DNA of 9,045 bases, taken from the NCBI GenBank assembly GCA_002308915.1, contig DBWI01000039.1:802-9846 (forward strand), written 5' to 3'. The position numbers were made by a program, and so were the translations under genes. Numbering within the stretch: position 1 is the stretch's first letter; every line of letters starts with the position of its first letter. This DNA comes from Christensenella sp. UBA1242. GTDB taxonomy: Bacteria; Bacillota; Clostridia; Christensenellales; UBA1242. Below are positions 7,032 to 9,045 of this stretch, one piece after another. Below the pieces are notes generated by a model, which was given only the letters and a program-made list of their open reading frames with translations, was not told the DNA's origin and searched no databases.

Positions 7032-7055
7032 AACTGCCACTTGGCAGTTTTTTTT
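7032..7055 (+). terminator. Intrinsic terminator after rpsU
   Basis: AACTGCC (7032-7038) pairs perfectly with GGCAGTT (7043-7049) around an ACTT loop, followed by a run of T. A-rich sequence before the stem can pair with the T-run, so the structure could also work on the opposite strand. It begins 5 bp after the rpsU stop. Confidence 0.93.
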
Positions 7056-7088
7056 ATTTAAAAAAACTATTTACAATTAAAATACAAA

Positions 7089-7118
7089 TTGACAAAATAA
7101 TTTAGTTTATTTTATAAT
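7089..7118 (+). promoter_or_regulatory. Near-consensus sigma-A promoter of the GLUG-repeat protein
   Basis: TTGACA (7089-7094), an 18-bp spacer and TATAAT (7113-7118). A perfect inverted repeat with 9-bp arms (7106-7114 and 7118-7126) and a TAA centre overlaps the -10. The RBS AAAGGAGG at 7129-7136 is a full Shine-Dalgarno, 8 nt before the ATG at 7145. Transcription is separated from rpsU by the terminator at 7032-7055, so this gene forms its own unit and looks well expressed. Confidence 0.85.
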
Positions 7119-7144
7119 AAAATAAATAAAAGGAGGATTTTGTT

Positions 7145-7276
7145 ATGCATAATAAAAAAGTATATAATAATTCTCCATTTTTACATAAAAAAGGTGTTAT
7201 TGCATGTATATATGCAATTTGTTTTTTATTGTTTGTATTCAATTTTGTACCACTAATACAAGAGTGGGCTATGGCA
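7145..7276 (+). other. Signal peptide or signal anchor of the GLUG protein (residues 1-44)
   Basis: A long basic n-region (1-16), a hydrophobic core of about 22 residues rich in Ile, Leu, Phe and Val (17-38) and AMA at 42-44, followed by KRDD. The -3/-1 rule is met by Ala42 and Ala44. The core is long and a Gln-Glu-Trp lies before the site, so an uncleaved membrane anchor is equally possible. Confidence 0.65.
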
Positions 7277-8995
7277 AAAAGAGATGATTCAATCCAAATT
7301 ACTGATGTTAGTGGAAATAATAATTCTTATTGGTCATCATACACTCAAGAACCAACTAAAAGTAATGGTGTTTACAATATAGGTAAGGCGGAACATTTAT
7401 CATGGTTTTTTAATAATTCAAGTGCAACAAAAGCAGTCTTAATTGGTAGTATAGATATGTCAGGACATTATTGGAGTGGGCCAACAGCTGTTAATACAAA
7501 CAAAGAGTTAGATGGTAATGGCAATTCAATAAAAGGATTAAAATATAATAGTGTCAATAATGGACTTGTTGCAAAATCCACAGGTGGAACATTCACATTC
7601 AAAAATATGAGTGTATACATAGAAGCAACAACCAATGCAACTGGTTCAACTGGAGCATTTGTTGGTGAAAAAAGTGGTGGAAGTTTAACAATAAGCAGTT
7701 GTTCTGTGTATGGCAGTATTTCAAATTCAGGCACATATTCAAGTAGAAATGTTGGTGGTATGGTAGGAAAGACTAATGAACTTACGGCAACAAATTGTTT
7801 TAACTATGCAACAATAAGTGGTAGTGCAACATCATACAGTCTTGGTGGAATAGTAGGTAATGCTTCATCAAGTACATTAACACTATGTTCAAATTCAGCA
7901 GCAATTTCTGGAACGGCAACATATATTGGTGGACTTGTTGGATATTCTGGTGGATTAACAATGAACAATTCAAGAAGTTGCAACACTGGAGCAATAACAA
8001 ACAATTCAACAAATGGTTATGCTGGTGGACTTGTTGGTTATGCAACACCAACAAACACAACAATAAGTTATGCATATAACACTGGGATTATAAATTCAAA
8101 AGCATATGGTGGTGGATTGGTTGGTGGAGCTTCAAATACTATCACTTTTAACAATGTTTATAATAGTGCAAATGTTATTGCAACAGAAAATATAGAACCA
8201 AAGGCGACAGAGAATACATGGAATAAGTTGTCATTAACAGAAGGGTATATTATTACAAATGGTTTAGAATATACCAGTTATAGTCCAATTATTCAAAATA
8301 ATGGAAGTTCTTCTGACCCAGAAAAATGTAAATATCAAATAATTTCGACTTCATATACGACTTATTCTCCAACAGATGTGTCAATTATTGGTGATGCATC
8401 AAGATATTCAAAAGGGGATAATGTTTATTCAATTTGTCCAAGTTGTATAAGTGATTCAAGTGGGCTTAAATTTACATATAAGTTTTCACTTATTGCAAGT
8501 GATACAACATTAACAACATTAACATTTGAACTAAATAGTTCTAGTGCTTCAACTGACACAAAAAAATTCACCAAAAGTCTCAATAATATTCTTGCATCAC
8601 AGATGTATGGAACTAGTAATGATCCAATGTCGATTACTATATTTAATGGTAAATCATCAGTATATAATAGTACAGGATATGCATGGGATCGTGGGAATTT
8701 AGTTGGTATTAACTACAAAATAACTTCAGATAGAGTAAGATTTTATCCAGTATTTCATGTTACGTATATGATAGTTAAAAATGGTGACAATGGAGGATAT
8801 AATGATGAGGATTTTGTTTGGTATAAAGCAAACAATCTATCTGGTTTTTCTATGGATATAGGTAGTTCATCATACAAATACACAAGTGCAGCAAACATCA
8901 AGACATCTACATTTGGTGGGGATTACTACGCAACAAACAGTGAGTTTAACGGTGGTATGCCATTTTTTAAAGAGATGTATTGGGAATACGCTTAA
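7145..8995 (+). CDS. Secreted or membrane-tethered GLUG-repeat (beta-helix) surface protein
   Basis: 616 aa. The N-terminus has a basic stretch (KK at 4-5, HKK at 14-16), then a hydrophobic segment (17-38) and a possible signal peptidase site after AMA (42-44). Residues about 75-140 read like the entry module of GLUG proteins: GVYNIGKAEHLSWF, then IDMSGHYW, then LDGNGNSIKGL. Six GLUG-type motifs follow, one per expected beta-helix turn: GAFVG 170, GGMVG 204, GGIVG 234, GGLVG 262, GGLVG 294 and GGLVG 323, spaced 28-34 residues. The region is rich in Ser, Thr, Asn and Gly. Residues about 380-616 are unrecognised, beta-rich looking, with a CPSC pair (431-434) and a tail ending MPFFKEMYWEYA. There is no LPxTG motif, C-terminal membrane helix or catalytic motif. 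GLUG repeats occur in Gram-positive surface proteins, including IgA-protease-type peptidases; adhesion or envelope structure is my inference. The start is firm (ATG with full RBS). Confidence 0.85.
   Translation: MHNKKVYNNSPFLHKKGVIACIYAICFLLFVFNFVPLIQEWAMAKRDDSIQITDVSGNNNSYWSSYTQEPTKSNGVYNIGKAEHLSWFFNNSSATKAVLIGSIDMSGHYWSGPTAVNTNKELDGNGNSIKGLKYNSVNNGLVAKSTGGTFTFKNMSVYIEATTNATGSTGAFVGEKSGGSLTISSCSVYGSISNSGTYSSRNVGGMVGKTNELTATNCFNYATISGSATSYSLGGIVGNASSSTLTLCSNSAAISGTATYIGGLVGYSGGLTMNNSRSCNTGAITNNSTNGYAGGLVGYATPTNTTISYAYNTGIINSKAYGGGLVGGASNTITFNNVYNSANVIATENIEPKATENTWNKLSLTEGYIITNGLEYTSYSPIIQNNGSSSDPEKCKYQIISTSYTTYSPTDVSIIGDASRYSKGDNVYSICPSCISDSSGLKFTYKFSLIASDTTLTTLTFELNSSSASTDTKKFTKSLNNILASQMYGTSNDPMSITIFNGKSSVYNSTGYAWDRGNLVGINYKITSDRVRFYPVFHVTYMIVKNGDNGGYNDEDFVWYKANNLSGFSMDIGSSSYKYTSAANIKTSTFGGDYYATNSEFNGGMPFFKEMYWEYA
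7652..8125 (+). repeat. Six GLUG-type protein repeats
   Basis: In-frame repeats of 28-34 codons, each centred on G-(G/A)-(M/I/L/F)-V-G. At DNA level the best conserved piece is GGTGGACTTGTTGG at 7928-7941 and 8024-8037, 32 codons apart, with a two-base variant at 8111-8124. Flanking segments differ, so the repeats are old and diverged. A degenerate earlier copy may be NGLVA at residues 139-143. Confidence 0.8.
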
Positions 8996-9045
8996 TAAAA
9001 ATGTAAAATAAATAATAACCCAACGAATATACTTCCACAATATGT
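8996..9045. other. Terminal 50 bp without a recognisable feature
   Basis: AT-rich sequence after the GLUG gene stop. I see no hairpin with T-run, no RBS and no start of another gene before the window ends, so the terminator of the GLUG gene is probably outside the window. Confidence 0.5.

Noticed and set aside
7800..8075. Overlapping frames on both strands within the GLUG gene (7800-8075, 7804-8004, 7885-8079)
   Set aside because: Products are low-complexity by-products of repetitive GGT/ACA-rich coding sequence, without RBS or recognisable motifs.
7652..8125. Short direct repeats in the GLUG gene as a CRISPR array
   Set aside because: The repeats keep reading frame, are spaced in whole codons and encode GG(L/I/M)VG motifs of a coding gene. 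They are protein repeats.

Overview
The window reads as a piece of an AT-rich Bacillota chromosome, most likely an uncultured Clostridia-like lineage. The clues are the gene order dnaK-dnaJ-rsmE-mtaB followed by rpsU, strong Gram-positive Shine-Dalgarno sites, consensus sigma-A promoters and AT-rich codon use. Every gene I can support is on the + strand. The standard bacterial code (table 11) fits: dnaJ ends in TGA, tryptophan is TGG in the genes checked, and no long reading frame needs TGA to be read through.

Region 1 (1-3643) is a conserved housekeeping block. It holds the 3' end of dnaK, a hairpin that may attenuate transcription, complete dnaJ, rsmE (16S rRNA U1498 methyltransferase, TTG start) and mtaB (tRNA ms2t6A methylthiotransferase). 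prmA, which often sits between dnaJ and rsmE in Bacillota, is absent here.

Region 2 (3644-6740) is an accessory unit placed between mtaB and rpsU. It has a probable promoter overlapping a 9-bp perfect dyad. It encodes two paralogous proteins of 486 and 471 aa, each with a leucine-rich-repeat-like N-terminal half and a transglutaminase/protease-like C-terminal half carrying an intact Cys-His-Asp triad. Between them is a 50-aa ORF with a very strong ribosome binding site, which overlaps the second paralog by 8 nt. I know of no described system with this arrangement, and it is the most interesting part of the window. Neither large protein has a visible signal peptide, so they probably act in the cytoplasm or leave by a non-Sec route.

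Region 3 (6741-7055) is rpsU (ribosomal protein S21) as its own small transcription unit. It has a perfect TTGACA-17-TATAAT promoter, a good RBS and a clear intrinsic terminator.

Region 4 (7056-9045) is a monocistronic gene with its own near-consensus promoter and perfect RBS. It encodes a 616-aa secreted or membrane-tethered protein with six GLUG-type beta-helix repeats and an unrecognised C-terminal region. It has no sortase signal. The last 50 bases hold no gene that I can see.

The housekeeping genes serve protein folding and translation (rRNA and tRNA modification, a small-subunit protein). The two accessory units around rpsU are unrelated in apparent function: the first looks intracellular and enzymatic, the second is an envelope or extracellular protein.
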